Source of the DNA: an uncultured Clostridia bacterium | Lineage (GTDB): Bacteria; Bacillota; Clostridia; Oscillospirales; Acutalibacteraceae | Assembly: GCA_937896885.1 (NCBI GenBank) | Contig: CALBNX010000065.1 | Location: forward strand, 1 to 30,283 | DNA length: 30,283 nucleotides | Direction of reading: 5' to 3' | Shown: positions 1-8,318 of the stretch, one piece after another | How positions within the stretch are numbered: position 1 is the stretch's first letter | Layout of the letters: every line of letters starts with the position of its first letter | Notes under the pieces: generated by a model | Told to the model about the DNA's origin: nothing | The model's input: the letters and a program-made list of their open reading frames with translations, nothing else | Databases searched by the model: none | Program-made: the position numbers and the translations under genes

Positions 1-768
1 AACATCACAAAAGGCTATGTCCAAAAGCTCTTTTGCCGTTTCAATCAAATAAGTCTGGCAATTAGGTTCGCACACAGCTTTAAGTTTTGCTGTATTTGAA
101 CTTGTTCGACCACCAATTATTATCATCATATCATTTTTTTGAGATAATAACAGAGCCTCTGCCTGTCTTTCTTCGGTCGCATTACATATTGTATCAAAAA
201 TAATGGCATTTGTATAGTGCAAATTTATATTTTTTACACATTTTTTCCATTCTTTTGTGCTAAAAGTAGTCTGAGAAACCACAATAAATGGTTTTTCAGG
301 TTTAAAATTGTTATTTTTAAAAATTTCTTCTAATTCTTCACAAGAATTGAATACAAAACAATCCCCTGCACAATAGCTTTTAATACCAACAACTTCGGGA
401 TGCTTTTTGTCCCCAGCAATGAGTACCGGCAAATCAGAACTTGAATTCTCACGAACAATCTTATGTATTTTTTTTACAAAAGGACAAGTGGCATCAGTAT
501 AGTCTAATGAATTGTTTTCGCAATATTCTAAAACGCAACGCTCGACACCGTGAGTACGGATTACTACCTTTTTATCTTTTTTCGCATTTTCTATTGAATC
601 GAGTATATTAACGCCTTTATTTTCAAGGTCTTCAATTACTTGTGGGTTATGAATTATCGGACCAAGAGTACAAACACTTACACCCTTGTCAACAAGGTCA
701 TAGAGCATATTTACTGCTCTATTTACGCCAAAGCAAAATCCCGCTGTTTTTGCAAGAGTTATCTGCAC
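1..768 (-). CDS. ispH: 4-hydroxy-3-methylbut-2-enyl diphosphate reductase (IspH/LytB), 3' end cut by window
   Basis: Catalyses the last step of the MEP isoprenoid pathway, reducing HMBPP to IPP and DMAPP with a [4Fe-4S] cluster. Seen: 256 codons without a stop. The three cluster cysteines sit in AGFCFGV (Cys12), DATCPFV (about residue 96) and TICNATEERQ (about residue 194). Substrate-site motifs GPIIHN and RTHGV are present. The start is taken as GTG at 768 because GGAGG lies just upstream (776-780), and the ATG inside that stretch is followed at once by a stop. It overlaps the end of plsC by 10 bases, so the two are translationally close. In many Clostridia this gene continues into ribosomal-protein-S1-type domains after plsC and cmk. 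The same order here makes that fusion possible, but the C-terminus lies outside the window. Confidence 0.95.
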   Translation of the reverse strand, partial: MQITLAKTAGFCFGVNRAVNMLYDLVDKGVSVCTLGPIIHNPQVIEDLENKGVNILDSIENAKKDKKVVIRTHGVERCVLEYCENNSLDYTDATCPFVKKIHKIVRENSSSDLPVLIAGDKKHPEVVGIKSYCAGDCFVFNSCEELEEIFKNNNFKPEKPFIVVSQTTFSTKEWKKCVKNINLHYTNAIIFDTICNATEERQAEALLLSQKNDMMIIIGGRTSSNTAKLKAVCEPNCQTYLIETAKELLDIAFCDV

Positions 769-1406
769 TTACATTCCTCCCAAAGAGTTTTTATCATATC
801 CATTGTTTTTCTTGCAACTGCTTTATTTTCAGAAGTTTTGCCATTATCAGTAAAGCCCATATCTTTATATTTAAAAGCTTCGCCGAATTTAACAATAACT
901 TTTGAACCTTTTCTGTCTTTGTCTTCCATATATATTGCAGTTGGAATAATATCGACGCCTGTTCTTCTTGCGATATAACCTACACCGGATTTTGCTTCTT
1001 TAGGTGTGCCGTCAGGCGAACGAGTGCCTTCTGGAAAAATGCAAAGCACTTCACCGCGCCTTATAACTTCAATAGCATAATTTAGCGCGTTTTTATCACC
1101 TATACCACGGACAATTGGAAAACCATTTAAACTTCTGATAGTTTTGTTAAGAAGTGGGTTTTTAAACAATTCAGCTTTTGCAATATAATAGAAAAGTCTT
1201 TTTGATGCCATAGCAACAAATAATGGGTCAAACTCTGTTACATGGTTTGGTGCAATAATGAAAGCATCTGTTCGATTGATATTTTCAAGACCTTCAAACT
1301 CAACTTTATAGTAAGTTTTACAAAATAAATTACCGATTGGTCTGATGACATTCATCATCTTTTGCTTTTTAAAATTTGTATAATCAAATTTTGGAGTTAT
1401 AGACAT
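759..1406 (-). CDS. plsC: 1-acyl-sn-glycerol-3-phosphate acyltransferase (PlsC family)
   Basis: Transfers an acyl chain to lysophosphatidate to make phosphatidate, at the membrane in phospholipid synthesis. The 215-aa length is normal for short Gram-positive PlsC proteins. Motif I NHVTEFD (residues 54-60, the NHxxxxD catalytic pair) and motif III FPEGTRS (124-130, phosphate binding) are both intact. A hydrophobic stretch around residues 45-53 precedes the catalytic motif. The ATG directly follows the cmk stop codon with no gap (TAAATG), so it depends on readthrough or coupling from cmk. The cmk-plsC-ispH order is common in Clostridia, which supports the assignment. I cannot exclude related acyl acceptors from sequence alone. 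Confidence 0.92.
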   Translation of the reverse strand: MSITPKFDYTNFKKQKMMNVIRPIGNLFCKTYYKVEFEGLENINRTDAFIIAPNHVTEFDPLFVAMASKRLFYYIAKAELFKNPLLNKTIRSLNGFPIVRGIGDKNALNYAIEVIRRGEVLCIFPEGTRSPDGTPKEAKSGVGYIARRTGVDIIPTAIYMEDKDRKGSKVIVKFGEAFKYKDMGFTDNGKTSENKAVARKTMDMIKTLWEECKCR

Positions 1407-2069
1407 TTATATCTTCCCCTCAACTGTTTTAACAATTGTATTAATTGACTCTTCAAGAGTCATACCTGTTGTGTTAACGATTACAGAATCATCTGCTGGT
1501 TTAAGTGGTGCAATTTCACGATGAGAATCGTTATAATCACGCACTTTTAAATCTTCAAGAACTTCTTCAAATGTTACGTTGCTACCCTTTTCGATAAGTT
1601 CTTTATATCTTCTCATTGCTCTTTCTTCTGGGTCTGCTGTAAGGAAAATTTTAACTTGAGCATTTGGAAGAACAACTGTACCTATATCTCTGCCATCCAT
1701 AAGACAATTGTTCTTTGCGGCAATATCTCTTTGAAGGTCAAATAAGAATGCTCTGACTGATGGAATTGCTGAAACATTCGACGCAGCCATTGAAGCCTCT
1801 GGAAGTCTGATTTCTGTTGAAACATCATCACCATTCAAGAACACATGTTGCACACCATCAATGAATTTAAGTTCAACTGTAATATCCTTTAAAATAGCGC
1901 TTACACCGTTGATATCAGTTGTAACAATAGAGTTTCTCAAACAATAAACTCCGACCGCTCTATAAAGAGCGCCAGTATCAACATAGATATAGCCTAATTT
2001 TTGTGCTGCTGCACGAGCAACTGTACTTTTACCAGCGCCTGCTGGTCCATCAATAGCAACATTAATCAT
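1407..2069 (-). CDS. cmk: (d)CMP kinase
   Basis: Phosphorylates CMP and dCMP to the diphosphates in pyrimidine nucleotide salvage and supply; cytoplasmic. The 220-aa protein opens with an ATP-binding P-loop, GPAGAGKST at residues 8-16. It contains the DTGALYRAVG and MDGRDIGTVVLP motifs typical of bacterial Cmk. The usual RYKEL and DLKVRDYNDSHRE lid/substrate motifs follow. The ATG at 2069 is preceded by an AAGGGGAT ribosome site. It sits 28 bases after the FAD oxidoreductase gene and abuts plsC, so it is an internal operon gene. Nothing appears truncated. Confidence 0.96.
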   Translation of the reverse strand: MINVAIDGPAGAGKSTVARAAAQKLGYIYVDTGALYRAVGVYCLRNSIVTTDINGVSAILKDITVELKFIDGVQHVFLNGDDVSTEIRLPEASMAASNVSAIPSVRAFLFDLQRDIAAKNNCLMDGRDIGTVVLPNAQVKIFLTADPEERAMRRYKELIEKGSNVTFEEVLEDLKVRDYNDSHREIAPLKPADDSVIVNTTGMTLEESINTIVKTVEGKI

Positions 2070-2097
2070 AAAATATATCCCCTTTTATATAAAATCC

Positions 2098-3342
2098 TTA
2101 ATAATTTTCTACTGCACTTTTACCTGCTAATTGACCTGTTGAAAAAGCAATCTGCAAGTTAAATCCACCTGTATATCCGTCACAGTCAATTACTTCGCCA
2201 GCAAAATACAATCCTTTACAGATTTTACTTTCCATAGTCTTTGGATTAATTTCACTGATTTTAACTCCACCCGATGTAACGATTGCTTCTGATATGTCAT
2301 TAAAATCCATAACAGTGAGTTTAACGCCCTTAATAACATCAATAAGAGCTTTTCGCATATCTTTTGTAATTTGATTTGCTTTTTCTGATGGTTTTATATG
2401 AGCCATTTTAAGTATTGGCACAATCAACGATTTTGGTACAAGTAATGCAAGTATATTTGATATTGACTTATTGCTGTTATCTGCAAAATCTCTTAAAATT
2501 CTTGCATCTAATTTTTCGTGATTCAAGGCAGGCTTCAAGTCAATATAGATTTCATATCTTGCTTTTTCCATATTGCGCATATGTGCACTTGCAGACAAAA
2601 TCATTGGGCCTGATACACCAAAATGTGTAAAAAGCATTTCACCAAAATCGTCATAGATTTCTTTCTTTTTCTGTGTATCAACAACTCGTATTGCTACATT
2701 TTTCAAAGAGAGTCCCATACATTCACTGCAAAGACCTTCACGGCAAACAAGTGCTGAAAGTGATGGTCTCAATTCCGTTACTGTATGACCAACGCTTTTG
2801 GCGAAATCATATCCATCACCGCTTGAACCGGTTTTTGGATAAGATAGTCCTCCTGTTGCAACAATTACTGCATCAGCAAAATATTCATTGCCAGATTCAG
2901 TTTTTACACCACGAATTTCACTACTTTCAACGAGTAATTTTGTTACTCTTTCAGTTTTTCTTTGAACTTTATTTATAGTTATATATCTATTTAAAGCGTC
3001 AACAATATCAACAGCCTTATCACTTATAGGGAACACTCTATTACCACGTTCAACTTTAAGTGGGACACCATATTCTTCAAAGAAGTTCATTGTATCTTGC
3101 GAATTAAATGAAGAAAATGCACCATATAAAAAACGACCATTTCCGGGAATATTCGAAATAAATTCCTGAGTATCTGCAACATTATTTGTCACATTGCATC
3201 TACCCTTACCCGTAATCATAACTTTTCGTGCTATTTTTTTATTTCGTTCAAACAAAATGACTTCTGCACCATTTTGGGCAGCTACACCCGCAGCCATTGT
3301 GCCTGCTGCACCTGCGCCGATTACTATTACTTTTCTACCCAT
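2098..3342 (-). CDS. FAD-dependent oxidoreductase of the HI0933/BaiN-like family
   Basis: A 414-aa flavoprotein with an N-terminal Rossmann dinucleotide motif (GAGAAGTMAAG from residue 9), an ERN segment for FAD ribose, and the family signature TGKGRCNVTN around residues 44-53. C-terminal GGV, a YFAGEVIDCDG motif and a GGFNLQIAFSTG ending complete the HI0933-like pattern. Members are annotated as aminoacetone oxidase or BaiN-like proteins. The physiological substrate is not determinable here, and bile-acid activity should not be assumed. Its ATG overlaps the end of the RpiR-type gene by 8 bases (ATGGGTAG), indicating translational coupling. It is usually found next to cmk in Clostridia, as here. 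Confidence 0.9.
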   Translation of the reverse strand: MGRKVIVIGAGAAGTMAAGVAAQNGAEVILFERNKKIARKVMITGKGRCNVTNNVADTQEFISNIPGNGRFLYGAFSSFNSQDTMNFFEEYGVPLKVERGNRVFPISDKAVDIVDALNRYITINKVQRKTERVTKLLVESSEIRGVKTESGNEYFADAVIVATGGLSYPKTGSSGDGYDFAKSVGHTVTELRPSLSALVCREGLCSECMGLSLKNVAIRVVDTQKKKEIYDDFGEMLFTHFGVSGPMILSASAHMRNMEKARYEIYIDLKPALNHEKLDARILRDFADNSNKSISNILALLVPKSLIVPILKMAHIKPSEKANQITKDMRKALIDVIKGVKLTVMDFNDISEAIVTSGGVKISEINPKTMESKICKGLYFAGEVIDCDGYTGGFNLQIAFSTGQLAGKSAVENY

Positions 3343-4210
3343 TATTTACTCCATCTGCTTTATCATAAACCTGATATTCATCCCAAATGCTTTCAAGTTT
3401 GTTAAAGTTGTTATAAACCTCTTCGCGGCGACTGAAAGTTACCGCAACTACAAGTGCATTAATAAGACTTAAAGGCGCTACCAATGAATCAACCACCGAC
3501 ACCATATCACTTTTTGCAACGAGAAGTGTGTCAGCATATTCTGCTATTGGTGAGTCGTCTGAATCAGTTATTGCAATTATTTTTGTGCCACGGTCATTTA
3601 TAAAGCGCAATGCATTGATAGTTTGTTTTGAATATCGTGGAAAACTGATTGCAACGCACACATCTTTTTCACTGATTCTGAACATTTGCTCAAACATTTC
3701 ACTAGCACTTGAAGTATCAACTAGAACTACATTTTCAAATACAGGATTAAGATAAAAATAAAGAAAACTCGCCAACGCTGCTGAACTTCTTACGCCAAGA
3801 ATATAAATTCTTTTTGCGCTATTTATTGTTTCAACTGCTTTTGAAAATTCAGAACTTGAAACGCTCTCTAGAGTTTTACGAATCAACTCTATGTCACCAT
3901 TAAGCACTTTTTTGATTGCATCTTGCTCACCAATAAGGTTGCTTGAAACTTCCATTCTCTGAACTGCTGTAAGCTTTGATTTAATCATTCTCTGCAATTC
4001 TTTTTGAAGTTCAGGATAACCTTTAAAACCGATTTCAGTTGCAAATCGCACAACAGTTGACTCGCTGACACCAACTGTTTCACCAAGCTTTGATGCTGTC
4101 ATAAAAGCTGCTTTATCATAATTATCAGTAATATATTGAACAAGTTTTTTATGACCTTTTGAAAGTTTTTTGTCTGTCAAATCGACCTTTGACAAAATGA
4201 AATTTTTCAT
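3335..4210 (-). CDS. MurR/RpiR-family transcriptional regulator (HTH + SIS domain)
   Basis: A 291-aa regulator. Residues about 1-80 form an RpiR-type helix-turn-helix (ASKLGETVGVSESTVVRF). Residues about 120-260 form a sugar-isomerase (SIS) domain, with IYILGVRSSAAL and ISFPRYSKQT as the phosphosugar-binding loops. RpiR proteins sense phosphosugars and control sugar or amino-sugar catabolism. Here it heads an operon of housekeeping genes, so its target may be elsewhere (for example the hexosaminidase operon at 6874-12314, an inference). The ATG has a GGGGTG ribosome site 8 bases upstream. It overlaps the next gene by 8 bases. A possible promoter at 4250-4277 and an inverted repeat at 4226-4241 precede it. 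Confidence 0.9.
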   Translation of the reverse strand: MKNFILSKVDLTDKKLSKGHKKLVQYITDNYDKAAFMTASKLGETVGVSESTVVRFATEIGFKGYPELQKELQRMIKSKLTAVQRMEVSSNLIGEQDAIKKVLNGDIELIRKTLESVSSSEFSKAVETINSAKRIYILGVRSSAALASFLYFYLNPVFENVVLVDTSSASEMFEQMFRISEKDVCVAISFPRYSKQTINALRFINDRGTKIIAITDSDDSPIAEYADTLLVAKSDMVSVVDSLVAPLSLINALVVAVTFSRREEVYNNFNKLESIWDEYQVYDKADGVNNG

Positions 4211-4249
4211 CCTTTGAACACCCCGAATAATAAATTATTCACTAAATAA

Positions 4250-4277
4250 ATATACAATTTTTGCAAGAAAAAAGCAA
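4250..4277 (-). promoter_or_regulatory. Putative sigma-A promoter of the rpiR-led operon
   Basis: On the minus strand, TTGCTT (4277-4272) and TATATT (4255-4250) are separated by 16 bases. An inverted repeat GAATAAT-AA-ATTATTC (4226-4241) lies at about the expected start of transcription and could be an operator. The region is very A+T-rich, so chance is a real alternative. Confidence 0.5.
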
Positions 4278-4302
4278 GTGATTTTGCAAGTTTTCCTGCA
4301 TT

Positions 4303-5481
4303 TTACTGCATTTTTATTGGTGCGAACTTCATTTCGGTTGAACAAGACTCAGAATTATGCAAAATTAAATTATAAAAATCGGTTGATTTATTTTCTAATT
4401 CAAAAACTCTGTTTGCGTTTTTTGATTCAAGATTCACTATATCAGAATACACAGCAACAAATGGCAGCTTACTGTTTTTTGCCAACTCGCCCATTTTACT
4501 GCTTACTTTTGTGTTAAAGCCTAAAACTCTACAATATGGTGGTGAAATTTCAAGGTCAGTAGATTTCACATCAAGAATTATTGATAGCACGGCTCTTTTA
4601 ATTCTTGTATGTGTATATCTTTTCGTTTTTATTTCATCATATAGTTTTGAAAGTTGGGTATTGTTTTTTACCGCAGATTTTATTCTATTATCCAAACCTT
4701 CGCCCATATTGGCAATATCAGTTAAATCGTCACCGAGTTTTGAGCGCATAATACTAAATGCCGCTAAATCAAACTTTTCTGTTGAAAGATATTTTCCATT
4801 TTTTATGTCTTCGTTATATAAATCTAATAAATAATCTGGAATGAATTTTTCGTATGACTCATTATTGCAAATTAGTTGTCTTATGTGAGTCGCAGATGCA
4901 AATTCATCAATAGCTTCAATATCGTTATAGCCTGCACCCTTACGATTAACGGTTATTGGTTCAATTTTTGCGTCGAGTTTACGAATTGCTTTGACATATT
5001 CAATAGCAAGAATATTATTAGGTGTTGAAATGTCACAACCAACATTAAACTTGTCAAAAGCCATTTGTCGAGCAACAGGGAAACTCACACCATCATTATA
5101 AAAACTCTTGACTTCATTATTAAAATCTTCTCTCAATAAAACATCGACTGCATTATTAATCGCTTCTATATCAGCATTTTCTGTGCCAAAAGTAATTTTA
5201 TCGCAACCGAAATCAGAAAGAATTTTCACAGCATTAAATGCGAAATATTCTGCAGATGCGCTAGCATAAACAAATGGTAATTCGAGAACAATATCAACAT
5301 CACTTAAAAGTGCTGCTTTAACTCTTGTTTCTTTTGAAAAAATTGCTGGTTCTCCCCTTTGGACAAAATTGCCACTCATAACAGCCACAATAATATCGTT
5401 TTCCGTTTTAACTGAGTCAATTAAATATTTGTGCCCGTTATGAAAAGGATTAAACTCGCAAACAATACCGATTACTGACAT
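4303..5481 (-). CDS. tmcAL: tRNA-Met cytidine acetate ligase (TmcAL, formerly YlbM)
   Basis: TmcAL uses acetate and ATP to make N4-acetylcytidine at the elongator tRNA-Met wobble base. Seen: the nucleotidyltransferase signature CEFNPFHNGH near the N-terminus (HxGH adenylylation motif), MSGNFVQRGEPAI, the DIVLELPFVYASASAE motif, and SATHIRQ in the middle. The start is placed at ATG 5481 (392 aa) with GAGG six bases upstream. The in-frame GTG at 5493 overlaps that ribosome site and is unlikely. It is divergent from ackA, a common arrangement in Clostridia, and both proteins handle acetate. The gene ends in a region with only a weak hairpin (4275-4288), so some transcription may continue into the RpiR operon. 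Confidence 0.93.
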   Translation of the reverse strand: MSVIGIVCEFNPFHNGHKYLIDSVKTENDIIVAVMSGNFVQRGEPAIFSKETRVKAALLSDVDIVLELPFVYASASAEYFAFNAVKILSDFGCDKITFGTENADIEAINNAVDVLLREDFNNEVKSFYNDGVSFPVARQMAFDKFNVGCDISTPNNILAIEYVKAIRKLDAKIEPITVNRKGAGYNDIEAIDEFASATHIRQLICNNESYEKFIPDYLLDLYNEDIKNGKYLSTEKFDLAAFSIMRSKLGDDLTDIANMGEGLDNRIKSAVKNNTQLSKLYDEIKTKRYTHTRIKRAVLSIILDVKSTDLEISPPYCRVLGFNTKVSSKMGELAKNSKLPFVAVYSDIVNLESKNANRVFELENKSTDFYNLILHNSESCSTEMKFAPIKMQ

Positions 5482-5510
5482 AAATAACCTCACTAAATGA
5501 AGAAAATTAC

Positions 5511-5539
5511 TTGAAATTAAATAAATACAAGTATATAAT
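5511..5539 (+). promoter_or_regulatory. Sigma-A promoter of ackA
   Basis: TTGAAA (5511-5516), a 17-base spacer, and TATAAT (5534-5539). The predicted start is near 5546, giving a leader of about 50 bases with GGAGG at 5581-5585 before the ATG at 5595. Only one base deviates from consensus in the two hexamers (TTGAAA versus TTGACA), consistent with high expression. Confidence 0.85.
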
Positions 5540-5594
5540 AATATAGATTTGATTTTACTTCAAGAAAAAAGTAAAAAAACGGAGGAAATGTATA

Positions 5595-6821
5595 ATGAAA
5601 ATTCTCGTTATTAACGCAGGTAGTTCTTCACTTAAATATCAGCTTATTGATATGACAAATGAAGAAGTTATCGCAAAAGGTATTTGCGAAAGAGTTGGTT
5701 CTGATAATGCTTGTATCAGTTTCAAGACTCCTGACGGCAAAAAAGTTGAGTATGAAGTTCCAATGAAGAATCACACTGCTGCATTTGCAGAAGTTAAGAA
5801 AGTTCTTACTGAGGGCGATTACAAAGTTATTGATGACATCAGCGAAATTACAGCTGTTGGTCACCGTGTTGTTCAAGGTGGCGCTCTTTTCAACAAGAGT
5901 ATGCTTGTAACTGATGAAGTTATCAAAGGTATTGAAGAATTGTGTGCATTAGCACCACTTCACAACCCAGCTCATATTCAGGGTATCAATGCAAGTATTG
6001 AGCTTTTCGGTAAAGATGTTCCACAGGTTACAGTATTTGACAATGCTTTCCACAGCACAATGCCAGCAGAAGCATACACATTCCCTGTTCCTTATGAATT
6101 CTATGAAAAATATCAGGTTCGCAAATATGGTTTCCATGGTACATCACACCGTTTTGTAAGTGCAAGATGTGCTGAAGTTATGGGCAAGAATATTGAGGAC
6201 CTTAAGATTGTTACTTGTCACCTTGGCAACGGCTCATCAATTACAGCTGTTAAGGGTGGTAAGGTAATCGACACAACAATGGGTCTTACTCCACTTGATG
6301 GTCTTATTATGGGTACTCGTTGCGGCGCTGTTGACCCATCTGCAATTCTCTATATTATGGAAAAAGAAAACCTTTCTGTTAAAGAAATGGATACACTTCT
6401 CAACAAAAAATCAGGTATTCTTGGCATTTCAGGTCTTTCATCAGACGACCGTGATGTTAAAGCAGAAGCAGCTTCAAACGAAAAAGGTCTTGGCGAACGT
6501 TGTGCACTTGCAAGAAATATTCTTGCATATCAGATTAAGAGATATATCGGTGCTTATACTGCTGCAATGGATGGTATCGACGCAATCGTATTCACAGGTG
6601 GTATCGGTGAAAATGCTGATGACATTCGTGCAAAGGTTTGTAAAGAACTCACATTCCTTGGTATCGAAATTGACGAAGAATATGGCAAGACACTTGTTAA
6701 GGGTGCTGAGGGTGAACTTTCAACAGCTAACTCAAAGGTTAAGGTCTATGTTCTTCCTACAAACGAAGAACTTGTTATTGCAAGAGATACAAGAGATATT
6801 GTAAATTCGCTCAACAAATAA
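5595..6821 (+). CDS. ackA: Acetate kinase
   Basis: Interconverts acetyl phosphate + ADP and acetate + ATP, the main substrate-level phosphorylation step of acetogenic fermentation; cytoplasmic. The 408-aa protein is full length. Catalytic and binding residues are visible: Asn7 in INAGSSSLK, Arg91 in GHRVVQGG, Asp149 in TVFDNAFH, His181 in GFHGTSH, HLGNGSSI, the GTRCGAVDP segment and Glu in PTNEELVIARD near the C-terminus. No phosphotransacetylase gene lies next to it. It is a single-gene unit with its own strong promoter and terminator. Codon use is strongly biased to GTT, CTT and GGT, as in highly expressed genes. Confidence 0.98.
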   Translation: MKILVINAGSSSLKYQLIDMTNEEVIAKGICERVGSDNACISFKTPDGKKVEYEVPMKNHTAAFAEVKKVLTEGDYKVIDDISEITAVGHRVVQGGALFNKSMLVTDEVIKGIEELCALAPLHNPAHIQGINASIELFGKDVPQVTVFDNAFHSTMPAEAYTFPVPYEFYEKYQVRKYGFHGTSHRFVSARCAEVMGKNIEDLKIVTCHLGNGSSITAVKGGKVIDTTMGLTPLDGLIMGTRCGAVDPSAILYIMEKENLSVKEMDTLLNKKSGILGISGLSSDDRDVKAEAASNEKGLGERCALARNILAYQIKRYIGAYTAAMDGIDAIVFTGGIGENADDIRAKVCKELTFLGIEIDEEYGKTLVKGAEGELSTANSKVKVYVLPTNEELVIARDTRDIVNSLNK

Positions 6822-6841
6822 TTGAATTCAGACAAAAGATT

Positions 6842-6869
6842 AAGCCGTGCTGAAAAGCACGGCTTTTTT
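6842..6869 (+). terminator. Intrinsic terminator of ackA
   Basis: A 10-bp perfect stem AAGCCGTGCT/AGCACGGCTT (6842-6851 and 6856-6865) with a GAAA tetraloop and a T run through 6869. It lies between convergent genes. The reverse strand has only a broken T run, so it is mainly an ackA terminator, though it may also slow the opposing transcript. Confidence 0.93.
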
Positions 6870-6873
6870 GTGT

Positions 6874-8268
6874 TTAATTTCTTGTTTCAAGTGAGGTTTG
6901 AACTGCCTTGAAAAGTGATAAATCGTCTTCATAAGGCACATCACAAGTATAATGCCACACCATTACGCCACCAAGACCATAGTCATTAGCAAATGCTGTT
7001 TTATCCTTAATCATTTGAACGCCATTGAAACTTGTTATTATTGAGCTATCTGTAACACCATTCATATATGATTTTGGAACCTTATTTTTAAATGGGTCGT
7101 TTTCTAAATCACCAGCAATCTGTGCATAAGATGGCCACGCTTCTTCACCACCATGTGTTCTGCCATAGAATGGCAATCCCAAATCACATTTTGATAAATC
7201 ATAGCCACGTTTTTCAATATCTTTAATTGCCAAAGCGCCACCAACCGTTGCAAATTCAGCGTGAGCACTATATTCGCCCATATTGTCATACGCCATAATT
7301 TCAACTCTGTCGAGAACTTTAATAGCGTCCTTTGAAATGTTGCAACTCCAATGAGAGAATGCTGCACCGAGAATATAATCGCCTAAATTTGAATCAAGTT
7401 TCACAAGGAAATCAGAATAGTCTTCAATACTTTTTTTGCTATAAGGATATTCATAGTCAAAGAAAATACCATCGAACTCATATTCTTTTAATAAATCCAA
7501 AATATTGTCTATAAGTACTTTATCGTTATCAACAAATGCTTGACTATGTAATTTTTCTTTATTATCGGAGTCAGCACCATCTGGTCCTAAAATATTGCAA
7601 TGGATTTTAATATTTGGATTTGCATTTTTAACATCTTCGATTACTTTTTTTAAAATCTTATCTCCACTTACCATTTCACCATTAATATCAAGGTCTTGAA
7701 GATACACTTTTCCGTTTTCATCAAATCGAGCAACACCAAATAAAATTATATCTGTTAATGTGTTCATTTTCTCTGTTTCAACATTTTCGTTACCATAAAA
7801 CCATTGGCAAACCAAATATGATGTAACACGAAAATCCTTATTTTTATTATCTTTAACATTAAGCACATCAATGTCTTTCAAATTATATTGGTTTTCATTT
7901 GATGATTCGATGCAAATTTTGAGAGAATCAGCAGTATGTTCACCGATTTCGCAATATCGATACTCACCAATTCTATCTTGTTGATATATTGATTTATATT
8001 CGCCTTTTTCATCTTCAAGCCAGATTGAGAATTTATCAATCTGATTATCCTTTTCTTTTATAACAACTGTATCAAAAGTTACATCTTCTTGAAAACGAAT
8101 TTCGATAAATGTTCCTTCTGTTGCTACTTTTCCTTTCAAATCACCGATGATTTGAGCGTTTTTCATTACACTGAAAGCGTCAATATTATCAGTTTTAAAT
8201 GTTGATTGACAAGAAGTCAAAGTTAATAAAAGAACTAATGAAAGAAAAACTGAAATTACCTTTTTCAT
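6874..8268 (-). CDS. Glycoside hydrolase family 18-like lipoprotein
   Basis: A 464-aa surface lipoprotein. The signal peptide (residues 1-19) ends in lipobox LTSC with Cys20. Residues about 35-135 look like a discoidin/F5-8C-type beta domain (inference). From about 145 a GH18 TIM barrel follows, with DGIFFDYEYP at 266-275. Glu273 is the expected acid/base and Asp271 its partner, but the fourth position of DxxDxDxE is Phe269 instead of Asp. Later barrel motifs VEIMAYDNMGEYS, GLPFYGRTHGG and GGVMVWHYTCD fit GH18. Substrates of the family are chitin, peptidoglycan or N-glycan GlcNAc linkages; which one applies here is unknown. It is last in the four-gene operon, with AGGAG before the ATG. Confidence 0.85.
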   Translation of the reverse strand: MKKVISVFLSLVLLLTLTSCQSTFKTDNIDAFSVMKNAQIIGDLKGKVATEGTFIEIRFQEDVTFDTVVIKEKDNQIDKFSIWLEDEKGEYKSIYQQDRIGEYRYCEIGEHTADSLKICIESSNENQYNLKDIDVLNVKDNKNKDFRVTSYLVCQWFYGNENVETEKMNTLTDIILFGVARFDENGKVYLQDLDINGEMVSGDKILKKVIEDVKNANPNIKIHCNILGPDGADSDNKEKLHSQAFVDNDKVLIDNILDLLKEYEFDGIFFDYEYPYSKKSIEDYSDFLVKLDSNLGDYILGAAFSHWSCNISKDAIKVLDRVEIMAYDNMGEYSAHAEFATVGGALAIKDIEKRGYDLSKCDLGLPFYGRTHGGEEAWPSYAQIAGDLENDPFKNKVPKSYMNGVTDSSIITSFNGVQMIKDKTAFANDYGLGGVMVWHYTCDVPYEDDLSLFKAVQTSLETRN

Positions 8269-8318
8269 ATTTTCAACTCCTATATATAATTAGCAATGAA
8301 TAATCTCTATAACCGTTT

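Noticed and set aside
4255..4310. CTTGC direct repeats between tmcAL and the rpiR-type gene as a possible small repeat array
   Set aside because: Only three short copies with irregular spacing; too little to call a repeat element or CRISPR.
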